From: Verrucomicrobiota bacterium
GTDB lineage: Bacteria; Verrucomicrobiota; Verrucomicrobiia; Verrucomicrobiales; Verrucomicrobiaceae
Direction: 5' to 3'
Assembly: GCA_025360015.1 (NCBI GenBank)
Contig: JANYCZ010000042.1
Location: 111,649 to 175,648 of the forward strand
DNA: 64,000 bases
In this document: positions 17,979 through 25,918 of the stretch, piece by piece
Numbering within the stretch: position 1 is the first letter of the stretch
Layout of the letters: each line of letters starts with the position of its first letter
Made by a program: the position numbers and the translations under genes
Notes under the pieces: generated by a model
Database searches by the model: none
What the model was told of the DNA's origin: nothing
The model's input: the letters and a program-made list of their open reading frames with translations, nothing else

Positions 17979-18959
17979 ATGGCAAATAAAGCCAAGGCGG
18001 GAGCAAAGCTGCAACTGCGTCTCCGTCACCTTTCCTTGTGCGCTCTCCTGGCATTGCTCACCGCCACTCCTCTGAGTGCACAACCGGCCACCAACGTCTC
18101 AGCACGCTTTGCCGCAGTCAAAGGCGTGGTGATGGTTTCCACCATCGGCCTCGGCGAAATGCAGGTACATAAAGGCGACACCGTCCGCTCTGGCACGGTC
18201 ATCACCAGCGGTGCCCAATCAGGTGCTTCCTTAAAGCCACTGCCGACACTTCACGTCATCGTCTATCCAGATACGAAAGTTCGGTTTGACGGGGCGGACG
18301 CCCATTCCGATGGCGGCGGCAGCGTGATGTACACCATTCTCGCTGGGAAAGCTTTGTTTCATATCGACCAGGCTCCACAAGGTCCTCAAAGCGCAGGCGG
18401 TGGCAATGAAGCGCATCCACCTATTAAAGTAACCGTCATTACTGAAGAAGGCGTGATCGTCAATAACATGGGCGGCAAGCCTCAAGCGGAGGACAGCACA
18501 CAGCCCGGTGACAAAACCACCAAGCAAATCACCGCCGCTACATGGACGGTGCAGCATGATGAAGGCCGGACCGTGGTGGCGGTGAGTGAAGGCATGAGCA
18601 AAGTCAGCATTGGCAAAGGCGCGGCGGCAGGCGGTGGCGATGTGGGCGGCCAGGTCAGGGTGCCCCAGGGCTCGGTCATCTGGCTTGTCAACCGTGGCGG
18701 TAAAATCGAAGCCGAGTTGGTGGATACCAACTCGGGCAAGGTAACCAATCTCACCGGCGGCACGTCATCAAGCCCCAGCAATCTTCTGGCGCAGTCAAGG
18801 CAGCAGATCGTCACGCCCTCTTCCAGCGGCACGACCTCGACCTCCACGTCTGGCACGCCCTCGACCACACCCACCACTCTGCCCACGAACACCTCATCGA
18901 ATCCCGATCTCTCCACCCCGCAGAAAACTCTCCCCGTTGTTTCAGCCGACACCCCCTAA
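17979..18959 (+). CDS. FecR-domain-like secreted protein
   Basis: This protein of about 326 residues has a basic n-region and a hydrophobic signal peptide ending LLTATPLSAQ, so it should be exported. Residues about 35-190 resemble FecR-like domains of EPS clusters: FAAVKGVVMVSTIGLGEMQV, HKGDTVRSGTVITSG and a YPDTKVRF block. The C-terminal third is rich in Ser/Thr/Pro/Gly and probably disordered. An ATG at 17955 would lengthen it by 8 residues, but it overlaps the candidate promoter. It heads the export gene set, 8 bases before the beta-barrel gene. A scaffold or sensor role at the envelope is inference. Confidence 0.75.
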   Translation: MANKAKAGAKLQLRLRHLSLCALLALLTATPLSAQPATNVSARFAAVKGVVMVSTIGLGEMQVHKGDTVRSGTVITSGAQSGASLKPLPTLHVIVYPDTKVRFDGADAHSDGGGSVMYTILAGKALFHIDQAPQGPQSAGGGNEAHPPIKVTVITEEGVIVNNMGGKPQAEDSTQPGDKTTKQITAATWTVQHDEGRTVVAVSEGMSKVSIGKGAAAGGGDVGGQVRVPQGSVIWLVNRGGKIEAELVDTNSGKVTNLTGGTSSSPSNLLAQSRQQIVTPSSSGTTSTSTSGTPSTTPTTLPTNTSSNPDLSTPQKTLPVVSADTP

Positions 18960-18967
18960 TTCAGCCG

Positions 18968-20251
18968 ATGAACACCCCAAAAAATACCCGGTTCCGATTT
19001 CCGGCCGCACTGTTCACGTGCTGCATGATGTTGCATGCAGTCGTCGCAGAAGGCCAGGAGACGCTGCGTGACGCAGCCGCTGGCACCCAGGCCTCACTTG
19101 CCTCTCCCGCAGGTGAGAAGGTGCTCGACACACTCGACAAGAACGACACCGAGGATGTTTTCCTCGATGAGTTCATGAACTACCAGATGAAGCTTCTGAA
19201 AAATTGGAAGCTGCGCGTGTTCACCTCCGGCACCTGGCGTCACGACTCCAATGTGTTCCTGAGAAACACCAATGTTCAGAGCGATGTCATGTGGAGCGTC
19301 AGCCCGGGCTTTCAATACTCTTATGGAGACGAGGATGCAAAGCTGCAGGTGCTCGCAGACTACAACGCACAGTTCAACTTCTACGACAAATTCAGCCAGC
19401 AAAACTCGCTCAACCAGTTCCTGCGTCTGTCAGTGAATTACCGGATGCAAAAGACGACGTTCAAGCTCTCAGGCCTCTTCCATCAGGTCACGGGTGGAGA
19501 TCTCGACGTGGGCGGACAGGCGGCACGCGTCCAGTTCTCCCCGCAGCTGCAGGTCATGTATGAGCTGTCAGAAAAAGTCCGCGTGGGTCTCAATGGCCAG
19601 CTTCAGCAAACCCACTACAGTGCTCTGATTTCGTCCATCACCTACCGGTTTGGTCTGTTCGCTGACTACTCTTTCTCCCCCAGGTTCCGCCTGGGGGTTC
19701 AATTCAACGAAATGCTTCAACAAGTGGACAAGAGCGGCGGCCAGAGCGGTCAGGACTACCTGGTGCGTCTGGAGTATGAAGCGTCCAAAAAACTCTCGGT
19801 CTCGGGTTCCGGCGGCGTTCATATCCTGCACACGGCTTCCGCAGGTGATGCCACGCTGCCTCTGGGCACACTGTCATTCAAGTACGCAGCCGGACCCAAA
19901 ACCACCTTCTATGCCAATGTGTATGCACGGGCGCAAAACTCCCCTTCGCTTGGCGGACAATACTACCAGTCTCAAGGAGTGCTTCTGGGTGCGCAGCAGC
20001 AACTGGGCAGCAAAGTCACCGTCGGTGCTGATTTTGGCTATGACTTCTCCGCCTACCATTCCTATATCGCCGGTGTGTCAGGCACACGCCGAGATCAGGT
20101 CCGCTTCATGCGGCCTTGGGTGAAGTATGCGCTGCAGCGCCACCTCTCCCTGGAGGTTTTCTACCAGCACACCTCAAACAATTCCACCGGCACCGGAGCA
20201 CAGCCATTTTCGCGTGATCTCCTGGGCGCTGGCATCACGGGCTCATGGTAG
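18968..20251 (+). CDS. Outer-membrane beta-barrel protein of EPS locus
   Basis: This 427-residue protein has a signal peptide (ending near AVVAEGQE). Most of the rest is alternating amphipathic strands ending in aromatic residues, for example NVFLRNTNVQSDVMWSVSPG and YLVRLEYEASKKLSVSGSGG. It ends in GAGITGSW, a C-terminal aromatic residue typical of barrels inserted by BamA. It resembles putative beta-barrel porin families found with PEP-CTERM/EPS loci. It sits between the FecR-like and OPX genes. An outer-membrane polymer conduit or accessory is inferred. Confidence 0.78.
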   Translation: MNTPKNTRFRFPAALFTCCMMLHAVVAEGQETLRDAAAGTQASLASPAGEKVLDTLDKNDTEDVFLDEFMNYQMKLLKNWKLRVFTSGTWRHDSNVFLRNTNVQSDVMWSVSPGFQYSYGDEDAKLQVLADYNAQFNFYDKFSQQNSLNQFLRLSVNYRMQKTTFKLSGLFHQVTGGDLDVGGQAARVQFSPQLQVMYELSEKVRVGLNGQLQQTHYSALISSITYRFGLFADYSFSPRFRLGVQFNEMLQQVDKSGGQSGQDYLVRLEYEASKKLSVSGSGGVHILHTASAGDATLPLGTLSFKYAAGPKTTFYANVYARAQNSPSLGGQYYQSQGVLLGAQQQLGSKVTVGADFGYDFSAYHSYIAGVSGTRRDQVRFMRPWVKYALQRHLSLEVFYQHTSNNSTGTGAQPFSRDLLGAGITGSW

Positions 20252-20274
20252 GAAATTATTCACTTTCCATCTTT

Positions 20275-20943
20275 ATGATGACACACAAACACACCTCATA
20301 CATTCACGGCAAAGTCGGCCTGCGTGGCATCTGCCTGGCGCTGTACTGCGCCAGCTTAAACCCGTCACTCAATGCACAGCAGTCGTCGGGATTTTCTTCC
20401 GGCTCCTCCATGTCTCAAGGTTCGCAGAAGAGCGTGGTTCCTATGGACTATCAGATTCGCGAGGGCGACATGGTTCAGGTTTCCGTGTTCGACGAACCTG
20501 AACTGGCTGCGGGCGGCAGAGTGCGCAAGGACGGCACCATTCACTGCCCGCTCATCGGTGCCGTGAGGATCCAGGGACTGAGCCAGATGGCGGCTGCGCG
20601 AACGATCGAGGAGGCCTACCGGAAGGACTATCTGGTGCATCCGGAAGTAAACCTGTTCATCTCCCAATTCTCCGTGCAGCGCATCACCATTCTTGGTCAG
20701 GTGCAACGCCCCGGCTCGCATGAGCTGCAGGCGGAAAAAGACCTCACCATTTTGCAGGTGCTGGGTCTGGCCGGCGGCCCGACCCGCATCGCCAATCTCA
20801 AAAAGGTGCTCGTAAAGCGCGTCGTGGATGGCAGCGAGAAAATTTTCAAAGTGGACGTCAACAGCATGGCGTCCGGAAACCAAACCATGATGTTTTATGT
20901 CCGCGAGGATGACGTCATCACCGTCCCTGAAAGCTTCTTTTAA
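20275..20943 (+). CDS. Wza-like polysaccharide export protein (OPX family)
   Basis: This protein of about 222 residues has a signal sequence (hydrophobic GICLALYCASL, cleavage probably near LNAQ). A polysaccharide export domain starts MDYQIREGDMVQVSVFDEPE, and an SLBB-type domain contains ITILGQVQRPGSHELQ and LTILQVLGLAGGPTRIA. It is short compared with E. coli Wza (about 380 residues) and has one SLBB repeat, so it may need the neighbouring beta-barrel as outer-membrane part. ATGs at 20275 and 20278 are adjacent; an earlier GTG at 20245 would overlap the upstream gene. It ends 4 bases before the Wzc-like ATG. Confidence 0.87.
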   Translation: MMTHKHTSYIHGKVGLRGICLALYCASLNPSLNAQQSSGFSSGSSMSQGSQKSVVPMDYQIREGDMVQVSVFDEPELAAGGRVRKDGTIHCPLIGAVRIQGLSQMAAARTIEEAYRKDYLVHPEVNLFISQFSVQRITILGQVQRPGSHELQAEKDLTILQVLGLAGGPTRIANLKKVLVKRVVDGSEKIFKVDVNSMASGNQTMMFYVREDDVITVPESFF

Positions 20944-20947
20944 TATT

Positions 20948-23188
20948 ATGCAAACAGCCCCTCTCTCCCTGCATCAACCCACGCATGATATGACCCAACG
21001 TCTGGAAGCAGATGCTGAATCATCACCGTCCTCCTTGAACCCGGCGCAGCTGGTGGATGGAGTACGCCGTCATAGCTGGATCCCCATCACCCTGGCCCTC
21101 TTTGGGCTGATCTTGGGCTACGCCTATTTCAAACGGCAGAAGCCGGTGTATGAGGCCGTCAGCGTCGCACAATTTGGTTCCGAGCAGAATTCCCTGCTGG
21201 GTTTGAACAGTGTGAGCACCCCAGGTCTTGGGGATGAGAAATCCGTCAATACGCTCATTCAGGCCGCCAAGAGCCGTGAAGTCGTCGGGCGCGTGGTTTC
21301 TGAACTGAATCTGACCCAGCTGGCCGGCTTTTCAGGAGGGCATCCTGCCAATTCCAAAGAAGCACGTGAAAATGCGATCTCCACAGTGAGTTCCATGATC
21401 CGCATCAGCCTGCGCAAAGACACACGCCTGATCGATTTCAACGTGACGGGTGCCAATCCTGAACAGGTCGCATCCATGTCCAACCAGGCGGTGCTCAGCC
21501 TGGTGGCAGAACTGGAAAGCCAGAAAAGCAAAACCTTGCAGGGCGCCATCCAGGCCCTGGTGGCTGAAGGTCAGCGCCTGCAGGAAAAGCTGAAGAAATC
21601 GGAGATCGCCATGCATGACTACAAGCGTTCCAACCAGGCCATCTCGCTCGACGAACGCAAAGACCTCGTGCTTTCGAAATTGAAAGAACTCGGCTCGGAG
21701 CTGAACCACCAGTCTAAAGAACGGCTGACACTTGAAACCCAGCTCCAGGCCTGCAAAGAGGAAAAACTGCCGCGCGATGAACTGCTCAGTCTGCCAACCA
21801 TCGCCAGTCATCCCAAGGTGGGGGGCATTCTCTCCCAGATAGGCAATCAAAAATCCGCGCTGGCCCTGCTGGCAGAGCGTTATAAACCCAAGCATCCCAG
21901 GTATGAGGCCATCCAGGCGGTCATCAGCAATCAGGAAGAGCAGCTTACCACCGTCCTTGCCGATGCCGTGCATCTGCTGGAATCAAGCTGTGACCATGCC
22001 CGCGAACTGGAGCGCCGCCTGCAGGAACAGCTTAAAAAGCAGGAATCCGAAGCGCTGGATCTGGAGCAGCTCGCCGTTCAATACAACGTCCTCAAGCGCG
22101 AGATGGAGTCCGACCAGGCGGTGTATGAATCCGTTCTCACCCGCATCAAGCAGGTGGACGTATCCAAAGGCATGGAAACGCCGCCCATCTGGGTGCATCA
22201 GCTGGCCATGGTGCCAGGAGAACCCGTTTCTCCGAACGCCAAGAAGGTGGTCGGCAGCACCACGGCAGGCGGCTTCATGCTTGGACTGGCCATCATCGGT
22301 CTCATTGTCATGCAGGACCGCTCCATTCGATCCGTGGACGATGCGCGCCAGAAACTGCGCGTGCCGGTGCTTGGCATGATCGCCAATCTTCCGCACCATC
22401 CCGACACCAAAAACCAGCAGCCCAAAGGAGGCCATGATTTCTCCCAAGGCCTGACCCCGGCGCTGATCGCTCACAAGGCGGTCGCGGAAAGCTTCCGTGA
22501 GTTTCGTGCCATCATCGCACGGATGGCCAAAGGCCCTCAGACCTGCCACATGGTGGTCAGTGCCATTCCCGATGAAGGGAAGACCTTTGTTTCCACTCAT
22601 CTGGCCGTCAGCCTGGCCAGCCAGGGCTACCGCACGCTGCTCATTGACATGGATCTGCGGCGCTCACAACTGGCGGAGGTTTTCGGCATTCCCAGCAGCC
22701 GCAAGGGGGTGATCGACCTGTTGCTCGAAGAAGCCTCTTTTGCCGAGGTCTGCCTCAGCGGCGGCATCGCCCATCTTGCCATCATGCCCGCTGGAAAGCG
22801 TGTGGCCAATCCTGCCGAACTGCTCTCCACCTGTGGCGTGGAACGGCTCAAGGAAATGGCTTTCGCGGCAGGATTTGACCGCATCGTCATCGACACCGCG
22901 CCTTTGATCCCGGTGAACGACACCCTGGAACTCGGTGGCCTGGCAGACAGTACCTTCCTGGTGGTCCGCTGCAATCGCACTCCTGCCGACCTCATTCAGG
23001 AGGCGATCCGCAAACTGCAGCAGACAGGCATCCCGTTGACGGGTCTGGTCTTGAACCGGCTTGCCCAGCGCACGCGCAGCTACGATTATTATTACCACCG
23101 CTCCTACTACAAGGCGGGAGAAAACGAGGAATCCGCACCTCTCCGGCCCGTCTCACGGGCGCTGACTCCACCTCACGACGTGAGTTAA
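20948..23188 (+). CDS. Wzc-like polysaccharide co-polymerase with tyrosine autokinase
   Basis: This 746-residue inner-membrane protein starts with a Wzz-type domain: a first helix near 38-55 (WIPITLALFGLILGYAYF), a long coiled coil at about 195-420, and a second helix near 436-455. The cytoplasmic BY-kinase has Walker A PDEGKT (541-546), Walker A' LLIDMDLRR (D567) and Walker B IVIDTAP (D649). The C-terminal tail has a tyrosine cluster (about 712-722) as in autophosphorylating kinases. Such proteins set chain length and gate export through phosphorylation cycles. ATG 20948 follows the OPX stop by 4 bases. The strong terminator 24 bases downstream ends the operon. Confidence 0.9.
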   Translation: MQTAPLSLHQPTHDMTQRLEADAESSPSSLNPAQLVDGVRRHSWIPITLALFGLILGYAYFKRQKPVYEAVSVAQFGSEQNSLLGLNSVSTPGLGDEKSVNTLIQAAKSREVVGRVVSELNLTQLAGFSGGHPANSKEARENAISTVSSMIRISLRKDTRLIDFNVTGANPEQVASMSNQAVLSLVAELESQKSKTLQGAIQALVAEGQRLQEKLKKSEIAMHDYKRSNQAISLDERKDLVLSKLKELGSELNHQSKERLTLETQLQACKEEKLPRDELLSLPTIASHPKVGGILSQIGNQKSALALLAERYKPKHPRYEAIQAVISNQEEQLTTVLADAVHLLESSCDHARELERRLQEQLKKQESEALDLEQLAVQYNVLKREMESDQAVYESVLTRIKQVDVSKGMETPPIWVHQLAMVPGEPVSPNAKKVVGSTTAGGFMLGLAIIGLIVMQDRSIRSVDDARQKLRVPVLGMIANLPHHPDTKNQQPKGGHDFSQGLTPALIAHKAVAESFREFRAIIARMAKGPQTCHMVVSAIPDEGKTFVSTHLAVSLASQGYRTLLIDMDLRRSQLAEVFGIPSSRKGVIDLLLEEASFAEVCLSGGIAHLAIMPAGKRVANPAELLSTCGVERLKEMAFAAGFDRIVIDTAPLIPVNDTLELGGLADSTFLVVRCNRTPADLIQEAIRKLQQTGIPLTGLVLNRLAQRTRSYDYYYHRSYYKAGENEESAPLRPVSRALTPPHDVS

Positions 23189-23211
23189 AAGAACTCCAGG
23201 ACGAGCAGCAG

Positions 23212-23249
23212 GCCGTGTGCGCATTTCCAAATGAGCACACGGCTTTTTT
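23212..23249 (+). terminator. Rho-independent terminator after the Wzc-like gene
   Basis: GCCGTGTGC (23212-23220) pairs with GCACACGGC (23235-23243), and an inner CATTT/AAATG stem lengthens the hairpin to about 15 pairs with one mismatch. Six T residues follow (23244-23249). It lies 24 bases after the stop codon. Confidence 0.9.
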
Positions 23250-23255
23250 GTGCCC

Positions 23256-23466
23256 GTGTTTGGCGAACTGCGTTTGCCAAACACTTGGAGACTGCTTTGC
23301 CACCCCCCCGGCTCTGGGAGAGGCACCAAGTCATGGGCGTTTCCACCCGCTCCCGGACGGGCGGGCGGGCTGTCGCCACACCATCCCACCACACGCAGGC
23401 TCTTTTCGCAGCCTGAGAGTGTTTGGCGAGCTGCGTTGTTCCCACACCCGGAAACTGCTTCGCCAG
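23256..23466. repeat. Two REP-like repeat copies
   Basis: Copy 1 is at 23256-23303 and copy 2 at 23419-23466, with about 37 of 48 positions identical. Both start GTGTTTGGCGA and share ACTGCTT-GCCA near the end. In copy 1, GTGTTTGGC (23256-23264) and GCCAAACAC (23276-23284) form a perfect 9-bp stem, lost in copy 2. They resemble palindromic intergenic repeats scattered in bacterial genomes; no other copy was found by eye in this window. Confidence 0.6.
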
Positions 23467-23477
23467 TTCGCCGACAC

Positions 23478-23507
23478 AAAAAACCCAGGTTCCTCGAACC
23501 TGGGTTT
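23478..23507 (-). terminator. Rho-independent terminator after the NarL-type regulator
   Basis: A perfect 12-bp stem (23481-23492 with 23496-23507) has a 3-base loop. Read on the - strand, it is followed directly by a run of T residues (the A-run from 23478). It lies 20 bases beyond the regulator stop codon at 23527. On the + strand only a weak T-run follows, so it mainly serves the - strand. Confidence 0.85.
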
Positions 23508-23526
23508 GGTGCTTTTGAGTGCAGGA

Positions 23527-24204
23527 TCAAGCAGCCTGGAAAAGCTGGCTGCCTCCAGCCAGCAGACCATGCTCCACACAGTAACGGGCAATTTTGGCCC
23601 CCGAATCAATGCCCGTCTTCTTCCAGATGTTGTGTTTGTGCACGGAGACCGTCTTGGCGGACAGGCTCAAATCCAATGAAATGGCCTTCAGACTTTTGCC
23701 ATGCGCGAGCTGCAGGAAAATTTCAAACTCACGGCTGCTCAGCACCTTATGCAGTTCTTTTCCGCCCGCAGGCAGGCGCACGGCATTCTCTGCAAAGGAC
23801 TGCGCCACGCTGCGCGAGAGGTATTTTTTCCCGCGGAGTGCATAATTGATGGCGGTGACGATTTCACCTGGAGGCGAGTCCTTGGCCACGTAGCCGCAGG
23901 CCCCGGCCTTCAATGCACGTTCAATCCACAGCGCCTGGATGTGCATGCTGACAACGATGCAGGCAGGGGAAGGCATGGCGGCGGCAAAATCCGCCAGAAG
24001 TGTGAGCCCGGAACAGTCCGCCATCTCCAGATCAATGAGAACGACATCAAAGCTATGCTTAGATGACTGCTCACGTGCCTTTTCCGCACTGGTCACCACC
24101 ACAATTTCAAAATCTTTAAACATCAGCCGCAGGTATTGACCCAATGTCTCTGCGAACATGGCGTGATCATCAACGAGCATGATTTTTTTTGGAGAAGGAG
24201 TCAT
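23527..24204 (-). CDS. NarL/LuxR-family response regulator
   Basis: This protein of about 225 residues has a complete receiver domain (about 7-125): acidic pair DD at 12-13, phospho-acceptor D58 in VVLIDLEM, the SMH switch position, and the conserved lysine in GYVAKDS. A C-terminal LuxR-type HTH begins LSSREFEIFLQLAHGKSLKA and ends SAKTVSVHKHNIWKKTGI. I chose the ATG at 24204 (MTPSPKKIMLVDDH) over one 30 bases upstream. No histidine kinase is adjacent. Its position between the EPS export genes and a divergent regulator suggests it controls the EPS/exosortase genes; this is inference. Confidence 0.88.
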   Translation of the reverse strand: MTPSPKKIMLVDDHAMFAETLGQYLRLMFKDFEIVVVTSAEKAREQSSKHSFDVVLIDLEMADCSGLTLLADFAAAMPSPACIVVSMHIQALWIERALKAGACGYVAKDSPPGEIVTAINYALRGKKYLSRSVAQSFAENAVRLPAGGKELHKVLSSREFEIFLQLAHGKSLKAISLDLSLSAKTVSVHKHNIWKKTGIDSGAKIARYCVEHGLLAGGSQLFQAA

Positions 24205-24702
24205 TGTTTTTGGGAGTTGAGAGCTGATAAGCACTTTTGATATATGCAGTCAAAACAGCCGATCTGGCCGCTATGACAATATAAATTTATATGGAAAGTC
24301 TTATAATGCGTCTAAATTAAGTTTTATTTATTTAGTCGGCAGTAGAACTCGTTCTAAGCGAAAATTTAAACAAAAAGGGACGATGCCTGAGGGATTGCCC
24401 TGCACTCATTTTAGCCCTTATACCCAAGGGGTGAAGTGCTGCACCGGCTCTAAGTACTCTAACCTCGCCAATTTCCATGGAGGACCCTGTGTAATTCCTT
24501 GGCGTGTCGTGCCTTAAGCCTCTGTTTAGGCCATTTCAAGAACGGCCTTTAATGATCCAACGACACAGTCTGCGATAATATGCGGCTGCTCTGATTCAGA
24601 GCGTCAACAGTGACGCGGCCCACCATGCTCCATGCGAAACTGTTTTAGCCACTTACTTCCCATCATGTCTCTTTTACCAACCCAGGAAACCATCACGATT
24701 TT
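24205..24702. other. Divergent regulatory region between two regulators
   Basis: About 500 bases without a gene. The part at 24235-24380 is markedly AT-rich compared with the rest of the window. It also holds a dyad at 24511-24532 similar to the one at 17892-17911, another CCTTTAA half-site at 24546-24552, and a small GCTCTG-N3-CAGAGC palindrome near 24588. This should contain promoters for both flanking regulators, but I could not place -35/-10 pairs with confidence. Confidence 0.6.
24511..24532. promoter_or_regulatory. Dyad GCCTTAAGC-N5-TTTAGGCC
   Basis: This imperfect inverted repeat resembles the element at 17892-17911, with the same GCCTTAAGC left arm and a right arm differing by one base. 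A further half-site follows 14 bases downstream. It lies about 170 bases upstream of the degenerate-receiver LuxR gene. Shared regulation of this regulator and the export operon is inferred. Confidence 0.4.
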
Positions 24703-25341
24703 ATGAACATGCCTAATTGCGTGCTGTTTCATCCGAGCGAGTTCACCCGTTCGAGCTGGAAATTACTGTTGAAGAAAATTCTGCCGGAGTGCAAAACGAC
24801 CGAAGCTTCCAATGTGGAAGAAGTCAAGCAGGTGGCAAATCTCGGTTTGGTGAGTCTGCTGATGATGGAATTTCATCCTCGCGACATGGACCACGGACTT
24901 GAGGCATTGAAATCCGTGATCGCGCTCACCGGAGGAAAACATCTCATGCTCATTTGCGGCCCGCCTGCGCCGGTGACCACACGAACGGCAATGCAGGCAG
25001 GTGCCACCGTGTGCCTTGGCTGCAATGAGTCCGTTGAAGAATTAAAGCGTGCGCTGCATGCAGCGCTGGAAGGAGTGCCTTACATGTCGAGTGAACTCGC
25101 CTCTGTCCTGGCCAGATCCATGACACCCTCCGGCGGGTTCGACGAAGATGATGATGCCGCCCAGTATGCTCTCTCGATCAGAGAGGAGGAGGTGCTCGAC
25201 ATGCTTGTTTCAGGATTACGGCCCAGCCAGGTGGCAACCAGGCTGGGACTCAGCATGAAAACGATCTCAAGCCACAAGCGCAATGCGCTGGGCAAACTTG
25301 GCGTGTCGAACATTCTGGAAGCTGTGCGGATTTGGATCTGA
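24703..25341 (+). CDS. LuxR-type regulator with degenerate receiver domain
   Basis: This 212-residue protein keeps the response-regulator layout but not its phosphorylation chemistry. The N-terminal acidic pair is replaced (FHPSEF, about 9-14), glutamate 56 occupies the place of the phospho-aspartate (LLMMEFHP), and the usual lysine is lost (VCLGCNES). The C-terminal HTH is intact: LSIREEEVLDMLVSGLRPSQ to SMKTISSHKRNALGKLGVSN. It is probably an atypical regulator that works without phosphorylation, through dimerisation or a ligand. It faces away from the canonical regulator at 23527-24204 and precedes the PEP-CTERM/exosortase genes. The target genes are unknown. Confidence 0.82.
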   Translation: MNMPNCVLFHPSEFTRSSWKLLLKKILPECKTTEASNVEEVKQVANLGLVSLLMMEFHPRDMDHGLEALKSVIALTGGKHLMLICGPPAPVTTRTAMQAGATVCLGCNESVEELKRALHAALEGVPYMSSELASVLARSMTPSGGFDEDDDAAQYALSIREEEVLDMLVSGLRPSQVATRLGLSMKTISSHKRNALGKLGVSNILEAVRIWI

Positions 25342-25515
25342 GCCACTGTCTCGGCCTTCGCAGGCTTTATTGCGAGGCGAATTGCGGTCGCGCAGCGAGA
25401 TCGAAAGAGCCACCCTTTCCGCAGGCTGTGGAACTCGTCCACGCCACGAGCCCGCGAAAGCGACAGCTCCCGCCGACGCACTCCAAAGACGCTCTTTGCA
25501 GCATGGAGGACCCAA

Positions 25516-25603
25516 GAGTGGAGTGGAGTGGAGTGGAGTGGAGTGGAGTGGAGTGGAGTGGAGTGGAGTGGAGTGGAGTGGAGTGGAGTGGAGTGGAGTG
25601 GAG
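25516..25603. repeat. Pentanucleotide tandem repeat (GAGTG) x about 17.6
   Basis: Seventeen perfect GAGTG units run from 25516 to 25600, followed by a partial GAG. There is no interruption, which points to recent slippage-driven expansion. It lies about 315 bases upstream of the PEP-CTERM start and 174 bases after the regulator stop. On the + strand the purine-rich strand could form unusual structure; copy number may vary between isolates. Confidence 0.95.
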
Positions 25604-25655
25604 CCCGAATGGCGATCTTTTCCATAAAGATGGAATATCCTTAAATGTGGCTCTA

Positions 25656-25677
25656 TTCTTTACAGACAAGTAAAGAA
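25656..25677. promoter_or_regulatory. Inverted repeat TTCTTTAC-N6-GTAAAGAA
   Basis: A perfect 8-bp inverted repeat with a 6-base spacer, about 240 bases upstream of the PEP-CTERM gene. No T-run follows, so an operator is more likely than a terminator. No regulator can be named. Confidence 0.4.
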
Positions 25678-25918
25678 CAGCCGTGGCGGCGACCCTCTTG
25701 AGGCATCGCATACCCCCATCAGAAAAGGGGCCGATGATCACCTGGAAACAGCGCCTGTTCAAAGTGCCTTTTCACTGGGAGAAAAGAGCAATGTTGAGCT
25801 AGCTTCATCCACCCATTGAGCTCGCCAAAACCATGAAGCAAAAGGGGCCCAATCCATAAGGATTCACTTACCATTCAGGATTTGTTCGTTCTTCTTTTTT
25901 GCCGATTGTATGGCTGTT

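Larger units (their letters stand above)
23189..23526. other. Intergenic region between convergent operons
   Basis: About 340 bases without a convincing gene. It contains two terminators facing each other (23212-23249 on the + strand and 23478-23507 on the - strand) and, between them, two diverged 48-base repeat copies. The open frames across it are short and lack family features. Confidence 0.75.
25342..25918. other. Intergenic region with pentanucleotide array before PEP-CTERM gene
   Basis: About 577 bases with no supportable gene. The open frames crossing it exist only because the 5-base repeat lacks stops. The first 170 bases are GC-rich and featureless apart from small stems. Then come the GAGTG array (25516-25603), an 8-bp inverted repeat (25656-25677) and an AT-richer leader before the PEP-CTERM start. 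The promoter of the PEP-CTERM/exosortase genes should lie here. Confidence 0.65.

Noticed and set aside
20245..20274. Upstream GTG start for the Wza-like gene
   Set aside because: It overlaps the end of the barrel gene and adds residues in front of an already complete signal peptide.
20897..20947. Upstream start for the Wzc-like gene
   Set aside because: It would overlap the OPX gene by about 47 bases; the ATG at 20948 follows that stop directly.
23189..23526. CRISPR-like repeats between the converging operons
   Set aside because: Only two diverged copies with a long non-spacer interval; no cas genes in the window.
25080..25762. Long frames on both strands across the GAGTG array
   Set aside because: They are open only because the 5-base repeat has no stop codon; the translations are five-residue repeats joined to non-protein-like sequence.
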